64,000 nt of DNA, from the NCBI GenBank assembly GCA_052400625.1, contig JBQTGH010000015.1, one strand, 5' to 3'. Under the pieces are notes generated by a model. The model was not told the DNA's origin. It searched no databases and saw only the letters and a program-made list of their open reading frames with translations. The stretch's first letter is position 1. Every line of letters starts with the position of its first letter. The DNA is from Thermophagus sp052400625 (GTDB lineage Bacteria > Bacteroidota > Bacteroidia > Bacteroidales > Marinilabiliaceae). Shown piece after piece: positions 1 through 9,600 of the stretch. Both the position numbers and the translations under genes were made by a program.

Positions 1-1138
1 CAATGATGGCATCACTCATTTGCGAAGCCTTGGTGCGTTTATAGATTAGATCATAAAGTTTTTGCTCGGCAGCAGTGCCTTGAACAGAAGCCCTGTCTGG
101 ATAGGTAGGACGGATTGCTTCATGCGCTTCCTGTGCTCCTTTTGATTTCGTTTTATACTGTCGAACCTTAACATATTTCTCTCCCATTTCCGACTTAATG
201 GAATCAACGATCGAACTAACCGCCGATTTAGCTAAATTAACCGAGTCGGTCCGCATATACGTTATTTTCCCGGCTTCATATAATTTTTGCGCAACAGACA
301 TGGTTTGTCCAACGCTAAAGCCCAGTTTCCGTGCTGCTTCCTGCTGTAGCGTAGAGGTTGTAAACGGTGCAGCCGGTGTCTTTACGGTAGGCTTTTTTGA
401 GACAGAATGCACGGTAAATCGGGCATTGGCACAATTCTCAAGGAATTCACGCGCCTCTTCCACGGTTTTAAATCGATGGTTAAGCTCTGCTTTAAACTCT
501 TTTTCTGTTCCGCTTTCAAGGATGGAAAAGATGGCTACAACTCTGAATGAAGATTCGGGCTTAAAATCAAATATTTCCCTCTCCCGTTCAACCAATAACC
601 GAACCGCAACGGATTGCACTCTCCCTGCGGAAAGAGATGGCTTTACCTTTTTCCAAAGAACCGGAGAGAGTTCGAATCCAACCAGTCGATCTAAAACCCG
701 GCGGGCTTGTTGCGCATTCACCAGGTTTTGATCTATATTGCGTGGCGACTCTATTGCTCGTAAAATGGCTTCTTTGGTTATTTCATGAAAAACAATACGT
801 CGAGTTTTATCTGAAGAAAGTTTTAACACTTCACTTAAATGCCAAGCAATGGCCTCTCCCTCGCGGTCCTCATCGGAGGCAAGCCATACCGTCTCTGCTT
901 TTTCTGCTAATTTCTTTAATTCATTTACAATTTGTTTTTTATCCTCCGAAATAACGTATTGCGGTGTATAATTATTAGATATATCTATTCCAAAATCTTT
1001 TTTAGCCAAATCCCTTATATGGCCAAAACTAGATTTGACCAAATAGTTTTTGCCCAAAAATTTCTCAATCGTTTTAGCCTTTGCAGGCGACTCCACAATT
1101 ACCAGATTTTCTTCAGTAGCCTTCTCTTTTTTCGCCAT
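1..1138 (-). CDS. topA: DNA topoisomerase I, 3' end cut by window edge
   Basis: Type IA topoisomerase that relaxes negatively supercoiled DNA. Translating the minus strand from ATG at 1138 gives 379 codons that run off the window, so the C-terminal part (usually with zinc ribbons or basic tails) is not visible. Seen: a TOPRIM domain opening with VIVESPAKAKTI (residues 13-24) and its acidic DEDREGEAI (89-97), then the type IA core with SAGRVQSVAVRLLVERE (170-186) and the active-site tyrosine in ITYMRTDS (Y295). The start follows a Lys-rich MAKKEK opening. There is no same-strand neighbour in the window; the divergent class A PBP lies 348 bp away. The only uncertainty is the unseen end. Confidence 0.96.
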   Translation of the reverse strand, partial: MAKKEKATEENLVIVESPAKAKTIEKFLGKNYLVKSSFGHIRDLAKKDFGIDISNNYTPQYVISEDKKQIVNELKKLAEKAETVWLASDEDREGEAIAWHLSEVLKLSSDKTRRIVFHEITKEAILRAIESPRNIDQNLVNAQQARRVLDRLVGFELSPVLWKKVKPSLSAGRVQSVAVRLLVEREREIFDFKPESSFRVVAIFSILESGTEKEFKAELNHRFKTVEEAREFLENCANARFTVHSVSKKPTVKTPAAPFTTSTLQQEAARKLGFSVGQTMSVAQKLYEAGKITYMRTDSVNLAKSAVSSIVDSIKSEMGEKYVKVRQYKTKSKGAQEAHEAIRPTYPDRASVQGTAAEQKLYDLIYKRTKASQMSDAII

Positions 1139-1486
1139 TTTTATGATTTGATTTTACCCTGTTCTTGTATCTTTACAGGCTGTTCATCTTTTTAATTTAG
1201 GCGTCAAATATATAAAATAGTCGCCACAAATACTTTTTATTCATCCCCATATTCAATGGGGCTCTTTTCTAATTCAGAGGAAACTTTGCAATTTCCTGAT
1301 GGAATTTGATTCCCCTATTTTTTGTATTTTTACACGCCCAATATCCCGTAAAGTATATGATTTAAACAATAATTCCCGACCTAAAACAGACCGAAGATTG
1401 AAGAATTAACTATTTTCAAAAAAAATACGGATAACATTTCACCATCCCAATCGTTAAACAAAGCAAAGTTTAAAACAAATCTTCAG
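1139..1486. other. Divergent intergenic region topA / PBP
   Basis: AT-rich 348-bp spacer between divergently transcribed topA and the class A PBP. It must carry both promoters. A perfect -7 match for topA is at 1205-1212. On the plus strand there are TTTG at 1305-1308 and TATTTTTA at 1325-1332, but with only 16 bp between them, so I do not call that promoter. No open reading frame or RNA gene is evident. Confidence 0.6.
1205..1212 (-). promoter_or_regulatory. Candidate topA -7 element
   Basis: CAAATATA on the plus strand reads TATATTTG on the minus strand, a perfect match to the Bacteroidota -7 consensus TANNTTTG, 66 bp upstream of the topA start. No TTTG lies at the usual 19-21 bp upstream, so the call rests on the -7 box and position alone. 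Confidence 0.4.
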
Positions 1487-3838
1487 ATGGAAAAAAAACT
1501 TCTCAAAAAATATATTCATTGGTTATACGGACTCTTTTTCGGCATGGTAGGTTTTTTTATACTGCTGTTTTTCCTGATTTCTGCCGGTGCATTAGGATTT
1601 ATGCCAAGCTTTGAAGAGCTTGAAAATCCCAAAACGAATCTGGCCACAATACTTTACTCGTCCGACAACGAGGTCCTTGGAAAATTTTTTCGTGAAAACC
1701 GTACCAATGTCACCTATGAAGAACTAAACCCACATGTTGTTAATGCCCTCATATCTACCGAGGACATTCGCTTTTACAATCATTCCGGTGTGGATGCAAG
1801 AGGCCTTGGTCGAGTCTTGTTTCGCACGATCATCATGGGAGAAAAAAGTTCAGGAGGGGGAAGTACGATTACTCAACAATTGGCCAAACTTCTGTTCCAC
1901 GATCCGGCTCGAAACCTTTGGCAAAGAAGCCTTCAAAAACTAAAAGAGTGGGTTATCGCTGTAAAACTGGAACGGAGTTACACCAAACAGGAAATATTAA
2001 CCATGTACCTCAACAAAGCACCCTTCATTTATGGTGCTTACGGAATTGAATCCGCTGCTCATACCTTTTTCAGCAAGCCGCTGGATTCATTAAGAGTAGA
2101 AGAGGCCGCTACATTAATTGGAATGTTGAAAAACCCTGCCCTTTATAATCCGATTCGTAGACCGGAATTAACTCAGAACAGAAGAAACGTGGTTCTTTCG
2201 CAAATGAGAAAAGCTCGGCACATTACCACCGAAGCGTTTGACAGCCTTAAAATGCTCCCGCTGAAAATTCGGTTTCAAAGAGATGATCATATACATGGCC
2301 TGGCGCCCTATTTCAGGGAATATCTTCGACTTGTTTTATCAGCAGAAAAACCTGACAGGAAAAATTATGCCTCATGGCAGGAACAACAATATATAGAAGA
2401 CAGCATTGCCTGGCTAGAAGACCCCTTGTATGGATGGGTTAACAAAAACCTGCAGGCAGATGGCACCCAATATGATATATATAGAGATGGCCTTCGCATC
2501 TATACCACCATAGACAGTCGTCTTCAAAAATATGCCGAGGACGCCGTTGCACAACACCTCGGTCAAGATTTACAACCACATTTTTTCTTTGAGAAAAAAG
2601 GTCGGACAAGAGCTCCGTTCACTGGAAATATAACCAAGGAACAATATGAATCTATCATCAATCGAGCCATTCGCAATTCTGACCGATACCGCTATTTAAA
2701 ACGTAAAAATTTGGAATGGGATTCTATTATGTCTGTATTCCGGGAGCCGGTGCAGATGGAAGTATTCTCGTGGAATGGTAACATTGATACAATTATGAGT
2801 CCTTTGGATTCCATTCATTATTACAAATCATTTTTAAGAGCTAGTCTTCTTTCCATGGATCCTCAATCCGGCCAGGTTAAAGCGTATGTTGGAGGTCCCA
2901 ATTATCAGCACTTCAAATATGACATGGTATCTATGGGAAAACGCCAGGTAGGTTCCACCATTAAACCATTTGTTTATACCTTGGCGATGCAAGAAGGGCT
3001 TACCCCATGCGATATGGTGCCAAACATTCCCCAAACATTCTATTTGCCAACAGGCAAAACCTGGACCCCTGGAAACTCGGGATCCGCCCGTGCCGGAGAA
3101 ATGGTTTCCTTAAAATGGGGGTTGGCCAATTCCAACAACAACATTACCGCATGGGTATTGAAACAGTTTAATCCGGAGGCAGTTGTCAATATCAGTCATG
3201 AATTGGGCATTAAAAGTCCAATGGATCCTGTTCCGTCAATAGTATTAGGGGTTTCCGAATTTGGTTTGGATGAAATGGTAGCAGCTTATTGCACCTTTGC
3301 CAACAAAGGTGTTCACGTTGAACCACTCATGGTAACTCGCATAGAAGATCGCTATGGGAATGTTATTTCCAGTTTTTCACCACGAAAACGAGAAGTCCTC
3401 AGTGAAGAAACCGCCTTCCTGATGTTAAACCTTTTAGAAGGAGTGATCAATCAGGGCACGGGTATCAGGCTAAGATTAAAATATCGTTTTAATGCCCAGA
3501 TAGGAGGAAAAACAGGCACCACCCAAAATCACTCTGACGGATGGTTTATGGGCGTTACGCCGAATCTTGTCACGGGTATTTGGGTTGGTGGCGAAGACCG
3601 GGATATTCATTTTGACAATCTATACTATGGTCAGGGCGCTAATATGGCCTTGCCAATATGGGCGCTATACATGAAACAGGTTTATGAAGATGAAAAAACT
3701 TCCATAACAGAAGAAGACACATTTGAAGAACCGGCCAATTTTAATCTTAACCTTGAATGTCCTGACGAAAATATTCCAGCCAATGAAGATCAAATTGAAG
3801 GGAACAGCTCAGGTTATTACGAGGATGAATTCTTTTAA
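1487..3838 (+). CDS. Class A penicillin-binding protein (PBP1A-type glycosyltransferase/transpeptidase)
   Basis: Bifunctional peptidoglycan synthase of 783 residues, anchored in the inner membrane by one N-terminal helix (about 13-35). The GT51 domain shows the catalytic glutamate in TEDIRFYNHSG (E92) and GGGSTITQQLAK (around 123-134). The penicillin-binding transpeptidase domain shows S490-T-I-K493, S549-N-N551 and K675-T-G677, so all three active-site motifs are intact. The C-terminal tail is acidic (many Glu/Asp). It stands alone on the plus strand and converges on radA 46 bp later. A second class A PBP is encoded at 29.5-31.9 kb; the two differ in the third transpeptidase motif (SNN here, SVN there). 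Confidence 0.95.
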   Translation: MEKKLLKKYIHWLYGLFFGMVGFFILLFFLISAGALGFMPSFEELENPKTNLATILYSSDNEVLGKFFRENRTNVTYEELNPHVVNALISTEDIRFYNHSGVDARGLGRVLFRTIIMGEKSSGGGSTITQQLAKLLFHDPARNLWQRSLQKLKEWVIAVKLERSYTKQEILTMYLNKAPFIYGAYGIESAAHTFFSKPLDSLRVEEAATLIGMLKNPALYNPIRRPELTQNRRNVVLSQMRKARHITTEAFDSLKMLPLKIRFQRDDHIHGLAPYFREYLRLVLSAEKPDRKNYASWQEQQYIEDSIAWLEDPLYGWVNKNLQADGTQYDIYRDGLRIYTTIDSRLQKYAEDAVAQHLGQDLQPHFFFEKKGRTRAPFTGNITKEQYESIINRAIRNSDRYRYLKRKNLEWDSIMSVFREPVQMEVFSWNGNIDTIMSPLDSIHYYKSFLRASLLSMDPQSGQVKAYVGGPNYQHFKYDMVSMGKRQVGSTIKPFVYTLAMQEGLTPCDMVPNIPQTFYLPTGKTWTPGNSGSARAGEMVSLKWGLANSNNNITAWVLKQFNPEAVVNISHELGIKSPMDPVPSIVLGVSEFGLDEMVAAYCTFANKGVHVEPLMVTRIEDRYGNVISSFSPRKREVLSEETAFLMLNLLEGVINQGTGIRLRLKYRFNAQIGGKTGTTQNHSDGWFMGVTPNLVTGIWVGGEDRDIHFDNLYYGQGANMALPIWALYMKQVYEDEKTSITEEDTFEEPANFNLNLECPDENIPANEDQIEGNSSGYYEDEFF

Positions 3839-3884
3839 AATTTCAAGACATAATCTAAAGTTCTAATGCTTGAAACGAACTGGT

Positions 3885-5255
3885 TCATGAAAATAAGAAT
3901 CGAAATGCTTCTTCAATTTTTCCTGCCTGAACCACCTCTATACTAGCATTCCGGAAGTGGGTTCCTCGTTGAAATTTAGGAACAATAATGGATTTAAATC
4001 CTAATTTTTCCGCCTCGCTCACCCGTTGTTCTATTCGGGTAACAGGTCGTATTTCACCGGAGAGGCCAACTTCTCCTGTCAGACAGACCTTATGAGGAAT
4101 AACCAAGTCGGTATTCGATGATAAGATGGATGCGACTACTGCCAAATCAATAGCCGGATCACTCACCTTAAGGCCACCTGCAATATTTAGGAAAACGTCT
4201 TTGGCAGCTAACTTGAAGCCGGCACGTTTTTCCAAAACGGCCAGTAACATATTCAATCTGCGAAGATCAAACCCGGTGGAAGACCGTTGAGGCGTTCCGT
4301 AAGCGGCAGTACTTGCCAATGCCTGAACTTCAATTAGAAAAGGGCGAACACCTTCAAGTGCAGAAGCAATCGCGATTCCGCTCATCTCTTCTTCATGATG
4401 CCCCAATAACATTTCTGAAGGATTAGCCACTTCCCTCAATCCATTTCCATGCATTTCGAAAATACCAATCTCCGATGTTGATCCAAACCGGTTCTTAACA
4501 GCCCTCAGTATTCGATACAAATATTTTCCATCACCTTCAAATTGCAAAACCACATCTACTATATGTTCCAAAACTTTGGGGCCGGCCAGATTCCCTTCCT
4601 TATTTATATGACCAATCAGCAATACCGGTATGTTTTTTTCTTTGGCAACTCTCATAACTGCAACAGTACACTCCCTGATCTGAGATACGCTTCCCGGCAC
4701 CGATTCTAAGCTTTCCCTTTCCATCGTTTGAATACTGTCAATAATGACAAGATCCGGGCTAACATTCTCTATATGGCTGATAGTACGTTCAAGAGAAGTT
4801 TCACCGAGGAGCAGGCAGTGATCTCCATTGGAATTATCTAGCCGATCGGCCCTCAGTTTTATTTGCCTGGGACTTTCCTCGCCTGAAACATAAAGCACCT
4901 TTTGCTTTCGTAGCTTCATAGCCATTTGGAGAACAAGGGTCGACTTTCCTATCCCCGGTTCACCGCCCAACAGGACTAAAGAACCGGGAACCAAGCCGCC
5001 TCCCAGCACACGATTCAATTCCTCGATGTGGGTATCTATTCTAGGAACATCTTCAACACTCACGGAAGAGACCGGAACCGGCTTACGAATTTCCTTTTCT
5101 GAAGAATGAAACCGTCTGTTGCTGCTGTTTTTTCCGGTAATAGCCACTTCTTCCACAAAAGTATTCCATTCACCACAGGCACTACATTTCCCCATCCATT
5201 TGGGCGATTCAGCCCCACAATTTTGGCAAACAAATATGGTTTTACTTTTAGCCAT
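3885..5255 (-). CDS. radA: DNA repair protein RadA
   Basis: RecA-like ATPase that promotes branch migration in recombinational repair. N-terminal C4 zinc finger (CQNC and CSAC), Walker A GEPGIGKST, the RadA-specific KNRFG motif, and a C-terminal Lon-protease-like domain. An upstream in-frame ATG at 5261 would add Met-Leu; I prefer 5255 because RadA proteins start MAK-K-hydrophobic directly before the zinc finger. About 456 residues, normal for the family. It is transcribed away from panC-panD's terminator and has its own -7 element just upstream. Confidence 0.95.
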   Translation of the reverse strand: MAKSKTIFVCQNCGAESPKWMGKCSACGEWNTFVEEVAITGKNSSNRRFHSSEKEIRKPVPVSSVSVEDVPRIDTHIEELNRVLGGGLVPGSLVLLGGEPGIGKSTLVLQMAMKLRKQKVLYVSGEESPRQIKLRADRLDNSNGDHCLLLGETSLERTISHIENVSPDLVIIDSIQTMERESLESVPGSVSQIRECTVAVMRVAKEKNIPVLLIGHINKEGNLAGPKVLEHIVDVVLQFEGDGKYLYRILRAVKNRFGSTSEIGIFEMHGNGLREVANPSEMLLGHHEEEMSGIAIASALEGVRPFLIEVQALASTAAYGTPQRSSTGFDLRRLNMLLAVLEKRAGFKLAAKDVFLNIAGGLKVSDPAIDLAVVASILSSNTDLVIPHKVCLTGEVGLSGEIRPVTRIEQRVSEAEKLGFKSIIVPKFQRGTHFRNASIEVVQAGKIEEAFRFLFS

Positions 5256-5276
5256 AAGCATTATTGTCTGTAGTTA

Positions 5277-5311
5277 CAAACTTAGTATTTTTTCCCTAGG
5301 TTCCGGTCAAA
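5277..5311 (-). promoter_or_regulatory. Candidate radA promoter
   Basis: Minus-strand TAAGTTTG (plus CAAACTTA, 5277-5284) matches the -7 consensus exactly and lies 22 bp before the radA ATG. A TTTG (plus CAAA, 5308-5311) is 23 bp upstream of it, slightly longer than the usual 19-21 bp. Confidence 0.45.
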
Positions 5312-5322
5312 ACCCTTGCCTC

Positions 5323-5350
5323 AAATAAAAAACCCCGGACAAGGCCGGGG
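5323..5350 (-). terminator. Rho-independent terminator of panC-panD
   Basis: On the minus strand CCCCGG and CCGGGG pair around a 6-nt loop (5333-5350) and are followed at once by a T tract (plus-strand A run at 5325-5332). It sits 33 bp after the panD stop and before radA. Confidence 0.8.
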
Positions 5351-5383
5351 CTGCAAATCTCAAAGTTTCGTAACGTTAAATCT

Positions 5384-5734
5384 CTACACCAACTTATTGG
5401 TAGATGTATCCGGAAAAACAAAAACAGGCTTAAACTTTTTTGCTTCCTCAATTGGCATAGAGGCATAGGTTATTATAATAACCGTATCTCCCACTGCCAC
5501 CTTTCGTGCGGCAGCGCCATTCAAACAAATCACACCTGAACCGGGCTCGCCTTTAATAACATAAGTTTCCAAGCGTTCCCCATTGTTGTTATTAACCACT
5601 TGCACCTTCTCATTTTCGATAATATTGGCAGCTTCCATCAATTCTGCATCAATGGTAATGCTTCCAACATAATTCAGATTGGCTTCAGTGACCGTCACAT
5701 TGTGCAATTTGGATTTTACAACCTCTATATTCAT
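5384..5734 (-). CDS. panD: Aspartate 1-decarboxylase
   Basis: Makes beta-alanine from L-aspartate for pantothenate and CoA synthesis. It is a pyruvoyl enzyme made by self-cleavage, and the Gly24-Ser25 cleavage site is present in NYVGSITID, at the same residue numbers as in the E. coli enzyme. 116 residues, short in family terms (usually about 117-127) but complete. Its ATG overlaps the panC stop by one base (TAATG), which suggests translational coupling with panC. A strong terminator follows. Confidence 0.95.
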   Translation of the reverse strand: MNIEVVKSKLHNVTVTEANLNYVGSITIDAELMEAANIIENEKVQVVNNNNGERLETYVIKGEPGSGVICLNGAAARKVAVGDTVIIITYASMPIEEAKKFKPVFVFPDTSTNKLV

Positions 5735-6585
5735 TATTTCACAAATTTGTAAACCACGTTATCAATAAGTCGAACTTCTCCAACATAAACTGCAATGCAT
5801 CCAACAATATAGTTGCTTTCCTGCCAGTTGTCAACCGGCTGTAATGTATTACCGTCCACAATCTGGAAATATTCCAGTTTAAAATCATCACTCTTGTCGA
5901 CCATCCCCTTAACCAGGTCTATGGTCTCACGTACCGTATTATTTTCTACAAAATTACAAGATTCCAACAAAGTTTGAGCTATCAAGGGCGCACTTTTTCT
6001 TTGCTTTTCTGTTAAAAGTCGATTTCTTGAACTCATGGCCAACCCGTCAGGTTCTCTGACAATAGGACAAGCTACAATCTCCGTGCCCAAACCCAATTGT
6101 CTGACTAAATCGCGAACAATGACCAATTGCTGAAAATCCTTTTGTCCAAAAAAGGCTTTATCAGGCCCTATCATATCAAAAAGCCGACAGATTACCTGGG
6201 CAACGCCATTAAAATGACCCGGCCGATGTGCTCCTTCCATGACTTTATCCAGTTGTCCGAAATCAAACTCCCGAGTATCCGGCTCCGGGTATACTTCTTC
6301 AACAGATGGTGCAAATAGCAGATCGCACGAAACCGTATTCAAAAGAGCAATATCCTCATCCAGGTTGCGCGGATACCGCTCCAGATCTTTACGGTCATTA
6401 AACTGCGTCGGATTTACAAAAACACTAACAACGACAATGTCACTTTCCCGCCTTGCCTGCCTGATTAGCGACAAATGCCCCTCATGAAGCGCTCCCATCG
6501 TAGGAACAAATCCAACCGACTTAGAAGCGTTCCTAAGAGCAGACAACCGTTCATCAAGGTCTTTTCTTGTTTTTACTATATCCAT
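5734..6585 (-). CDS. panC: Pantothenate synthetase
   Basis: Condenses pantoate with beta-alanine using ATP. 283 residues, normal length. The nucleotidyltransferase-type nucleotide-binding motif is seen in PTMGALHEGH (28-37), followed by FVNPTQFN and the family-typical GQKDFQQ. First gene of a two-gene operon with panD, the enzyme that supplies its beta-alanine. A -7 element lies within 20 bp of the start, so the leader is very short. Confidence 0.96.
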   Translation of the reverse strand: MDIVKTRKDLDERLSALRNASKSVGFVPTMGALHEGHLSLIRQARRESDIVVVSVFVNPTQFNDRKDLERYPRNLDEDIALLNTVSCDLLFAPSVEEVYPEPDTREFDFGQLDKVMEGAHRPGHFNGVAQVICRLFDMIGPDKAFFGQKDFQQLVIVRDLVRQLGLGTEIVACPIVREPDGLAMSSRNRLLTEKQRKSAPLIAQTLLESCNFVENNTVRETIDLVKGMVDKSDDFKLEYFQIVDGNTLQPVDNWQESNYIVGCIAVYVGEVRLIDNVVYKFVK

Positions 6586-6596
6586 AATGGTTTAAT

Positions 6597-6630
6597 CAAA
6601 AATATATCTGATTCCGGTATTCTTTTCAAA
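6597..6630 (-). promoter_or_regulatory. Candidate panCD promoter
   Basis: Minus-strand TATTTTTG (plus CAAAAATA, 6597-6604) is a perfect -7 match; TTTG (plus CAAA, 6627-6630) is 22 bp upstream. Transcription would start about 5-10 bases before the panC ATG at 6585, giving a nearly leaderless message. Confidence 0.5.
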
Positions 6631-7132
6631 AAATACCAGTTACAAAGTATAAACACGTTAATTCCAAACAATCCTTTATTTATCAATAAGAAATCTAACT
6701 TTTAAGATCAAATAGCGTTCAATAATTTCTACTATCCAGACAAAAGATCTAAGTATACCTTTGACATTCACAATTAAACTTCAAAAACGCGACAAAATAA
6801 AAAAATAATTCTCACTTAGGAAAAGAAATCACCAAATACTCTGAACACCGAAATTCAACAAAATGATTTTACTCAATATAACAATAAGCTCTTCATACCA
6901 ATACAACTCATCTAAATCATTGGTATATTGAGACTCAAATGGCTTGTTTAAAATATATACATGTGTTCTGTTTTGACAAACATCATCATGATCATTTCAT
7001 TGGATCAAAAATCCTGAGAAAAAACAATTCCCGTTTTTTTTACACCCACCATCCACTCACCACTTATAAAATTATTAAACAACGGGTGTATTGAATATCA
7101 ACCTTAATGAAACACACTGAGAAAACTCAAAC
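6631..7132. other. Long AT-rich divergent spacer panC / GT5 gene
   Basis: About 500 bp with no credible gene on either strand. Both flanking promoters lie at its edges. Isolated TANNTTTG matches occur inside (for example 6756-6763) but lack a -33 partner. I see no tRNA fold or known riboswitch. Confidence 0.5.
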
Positions 7133-7164
7133 TTTGTTTAGGTCGCATATTTTTCGTATTTTTG
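7133..7164 (+). promoter_or_regulatory. Consensus Bacteroidota promoter of the GT5/DUF4270 genes
   Basis: TTTG (7133-7136), exactly 20 bp, then TATTTTTG (7157-7164). This matches both boxes and the spacing of the primary sigma-factor promoter of Bacteroidota, and lies 33 bp before the ATG at 7198. It is the cleanest promoter in the window. Confidence 0.75.
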
Positions 7165-7197
7165 TGCAACGTATATATCTTAATATATCCTTGAAAA

Positions 7198-7998
7198 ATG
7201 GAAAATAACAAGGTCTTATTCATCTCTCAGGAAATTACACCTTATCTGCCTGAAAACTCCATGTCAGTCCTTTGCAGAAAACTCCCTCAGGGCATTCAGG
7301 AAAGAGGCAAACAAATCAGAACTTTTATGCCCCGATTTGGGAACATTAACGAAAGACGAAATCAATTGCATGAGGTAATTCGTCTCTCAGGAATGAATCT
7401 CATTATCGACGACACCGACCATCCTTTAATCATTAAAGTGGCATCGATTCAAGCTGCTCGAATGCAAGTCTATTTCATCGACAATGAAGATTATTTTTCC
7501 AGAAAATATACCATCACTGATGATAATGGCAAAGAATTTGAGGATAACGATGAGCGTATAATCTTTTTTGCCAGAGGCGTACTAGAAACCACAAAAAAAC
7601 TAAGATGGGCCCCTGATGTAGTGCATTGTCAGGGTTGGTTTACCGCCCTCGCGCCACTTTATATTAAGAAAGCCATGAACGATGATCCCTATTTTGCCAA
7701 TTCAAAGGTCGTTTATTCTGTATTTGATGATGGATTTAAAAATGATCTAAACCAATCCATGACAGAAAAAGCGAAAATTGAAGGGATCAATGATGACGAT
7801 TTAAAAACGTTAAACCCTGCCAACTTTATCAATCTGACAAAATTGGCTATAGATAATTCGGATGGCATCATACAGGGATCAGAACAAATTGACAGTGAAA
7901 TAGTAAAATATATCAAAGACTCAGGAAAACCTTTTTTAGAATATCAACCCGAAGAAAAATACATTGATGCTTACAATGATTTCTACGATAGTTTGTAA
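7198..7998 (+). CDS. Short glycogen/starch-synthase-like protein (GT5 N-terminal domain only)
   Basis: 266 residues resembling the N-terminal Rossmann domain of GT5 glycogen synthases. Seen: an opening MENNKVLFISQEITPYLP like the KVLFVSSE start of GlgA, an RTFMPRFGNI segment, and DVVHCQGWFTALAPLYI, equivalent to the DVVHxHDWxTAL segment. The C-terminal GT-B domain that carries most of the nucleotide-sugar site is absent, so it is about half the length of true GlgA (around 480). Short proteins of this kind next to DUF4270 lipoproteins recur in Bacteroidota. Catalytic activity is doubtful. It shares a promoter with the DUF4270 gene 39 bp downstream. Confidence 0.75.
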   Translation: MENNKVLFISQEITPYLPENSMSVLCRKLPQGIQERGKQIRTFMPRFGNINERRNQLHEVIRLSGMNLIIDDTDHPLIIKVASIQAARMQVYFIDNEDYFSRKYTITDDNGKEFEDNDERIIFFARGVLETTKKLRWAPDVVHCQGWFTALAPLYIKKAMNDDPYFANSKVVYSVFDDGFKNDLNQSMTEKAKIEGINDDDLKTLNPANFINLTKLAIDNSDGIIQGSEQIDSEIVKYIKDSGKPFLEYQPEEKYIDAYNDFYDSL

Positions 7999-8037
7999 GT
8001 AAATTTACAAGGGAAAAACTAAACAGACTGGATTTTT

Positions 8038-9534
8038 ATGCTGAAAAAACTAAAAAAAAGGCATCTTGTGCCATTATTTATCGCTTCACTTGCCTTGGTC
8101 GTTTCCTGTGACAATGAAACAGGAACATTAGGATTGGAAGTATTGCCATCTGATGAATTGTTTTCAGGAGAAGACTTGAAGTATTATATTCCTGTCAGCA
8201 ACGAAAATCCGAACAGGCTTCAGTCTGATGATGTAGATTATGCACTTATTGGAAGTGTTGACGATCCCGAAGCCGGAAATACTGAGGCATCTTTTGTTAC
8301 GCAGGTGAATATCGGCCTTCTGAACGGTTCCTTAGACAAAAGTGATTCAACGCACCAATACTTTGTTGATTCACTGGTATTAAATCTTGCTTATAATAGA
8401 TATTCCTGGTTTGGCGACAAAGAGGCACGTCATTCAATAAAAGTTTATAGGGTCAATTCACCGCTCTTCTTTTCGGAGGACTATTATTCAGATATGGACC
8501 TAGAAGGAATGTATGATCCTTCATCCATCGGGGAAAGAATCAGTAGCGCATGGGATGCTTTACCCGACTCTGTTTGGGAAGATGACAATTACATTCATCA
8601 ATGGCAAATAAAACTAAGCGACGAGTTGGCGGAAGAAATATTCAATTATTCGGACGATATCATGAATTCTCGTGAGGAATTCAAAGAAAATTTCGGAGCT
8701 TTATTTGTCAAATCTGAACTGCTCGACAACGACACCTATGGCTCTTTGATTAGAATGAACATGCTGGCAGCTGAGACAAATCTTGAGCTTTATTATTCTT
8801 ACCATATAATTGACACTACGACCAACGAAGTAGATACTACCATGCATACTTCTTACACATTCCCGATCAATAAAGAATGTGTCCGTATCAACAGATTTAA
8901 TCACGACCATAAGGGAATTGTAGATTTTTCCAATCCCAATGCGGATCAATTAATAGTTCAGGGAATGGCAGGTAGTTTTGTAAAAATAGACTTTAATAAT
9001 ATTGAAACGACGATTGAAGGAAGTACTAAAAAACTTTTCGACATTTGGGAAGAAAAGATAGAGAACAATTCAGATAACTCCAGCCTTTTTTACGGCATTA
9101 GTGCTGTAGATATCTATTTCCAGGTGGACACCACTGTTCAAAACCAATATGAGGATTTTTACAGCCCCATTCCACAGGCACTTTCTTTAAATGTCATGGA
9201 TGAATCCGGGAAACTGGAAATCCCGGAGTATTATTACCTAAGTCAGGAAGTTGCAGATGCCAATGATATTGACGACTACCAAAAAGACTGGTCGCCGGGA
9301 TTTGAAGGGGGAGCCTTCAACTCGGAAACTGGAGAATACTGGTTCCGAATGAGTGGCGAAACATTTCGAATGATGGTCGAAAAACCAGAATTAAGAGGCC
9401 CTTATTATCTAGCGCCTTACAATGCATCCAGTTTCCCGTGGCGAACGATCCTCAAAAACCATACCCCATCATCAGATGATTCTGAAACAGGACCAACGTT
9501 GAGGGTAAAATATGTATTTGTTTCGAAAAATTAA
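8038..9534 (+). CDS. DUF4270 family lipoprotein
   Basis: 498-residue secreted lipoprotein of the Bacteroidota-specific DUF4270 family; molecular function unknown. A basic MLKKLKKRH start, hydrophobic core and lipobox LVVSC (Cys about residue 24) show a lipoprotein signal. The rest is rich in Asp/Glu, Tyr and Ser, as expected for a surface or outer-membrane-attached protein, with no membrane helices. It follows the GT5-like gene by 39 bp and ends at a strong hairpin, so the two form an operon. Family assignment is from overall recognition, not a single motif. Confidence 0.8.
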   Translation: MLKKLKKRHLVPLFIASLALVVSCDNETGTLGLEVLPSDELFSGEDLKYYIPVSNENPNRLQSDDVDYALIGSVDDPEAGNTEASFVTQVNIGLLNGSLDKSDSTHQYFVDSLVLNLAYNRYSWFGDKEARHSIKVYRVNSPLFFSEDYYSDMDLEGMYDPSSIGERISSAWDALPDSVWEDDNYIHQWQIKLSDELAEEIFNYSDDIMNSREEFKENFGALFVKSELLDNDTYGSLIRMNMLAAETNLELYYSYHIIDTTTNEVDTTMHTSYTFPINKECVRINRFNHDHKGIVDFSNPNADQLIVQGMAGSFVKIDFNNIETTIEGSTKKLFDIWEEKIENNSDNSSLFYGISAVDIYFQVDTTVQNQYEDFYSPIPQALSLNVMDESGKLEIPEYYYLSQEVADANDIDDYQKDWSPGFEGGAFNSETGEYWFRMSGETFRMMVEKPELRGPYYLAPYNASSFPWRTILKNHTPSSDDSETGPTLRVKYVFVSKN

Positions 9535-9548
9535 TTTTCAATTTCTTA

Positions 9549-9600
9549 AATAGAAAAAACGCCTTATGTGATGATTGTTACATAAGGCGTTTTTTCTATT
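9549..9600 (+). terminator. Perfect long-stem terminator after DUF4270 gene
   Basis: An 18-bp perfect inverted repeat (9552-9569 with 9580-9597; flanking A/T pairs extend it to about 21 bp) with a 10-nt loop. GC-rich core CGCCTTATGT, A tract on the left and T tract on the right, so it can terminate transcription on both strands. It begins 15 bp after the stop at 9534. Confidence 0.85.

Noticed and set aside
198..954. Plus-strand frames near the window start
   Set aside because: They are antisense to topA, whose TOPRIM and active-site motifs are continuous on the minus strand.
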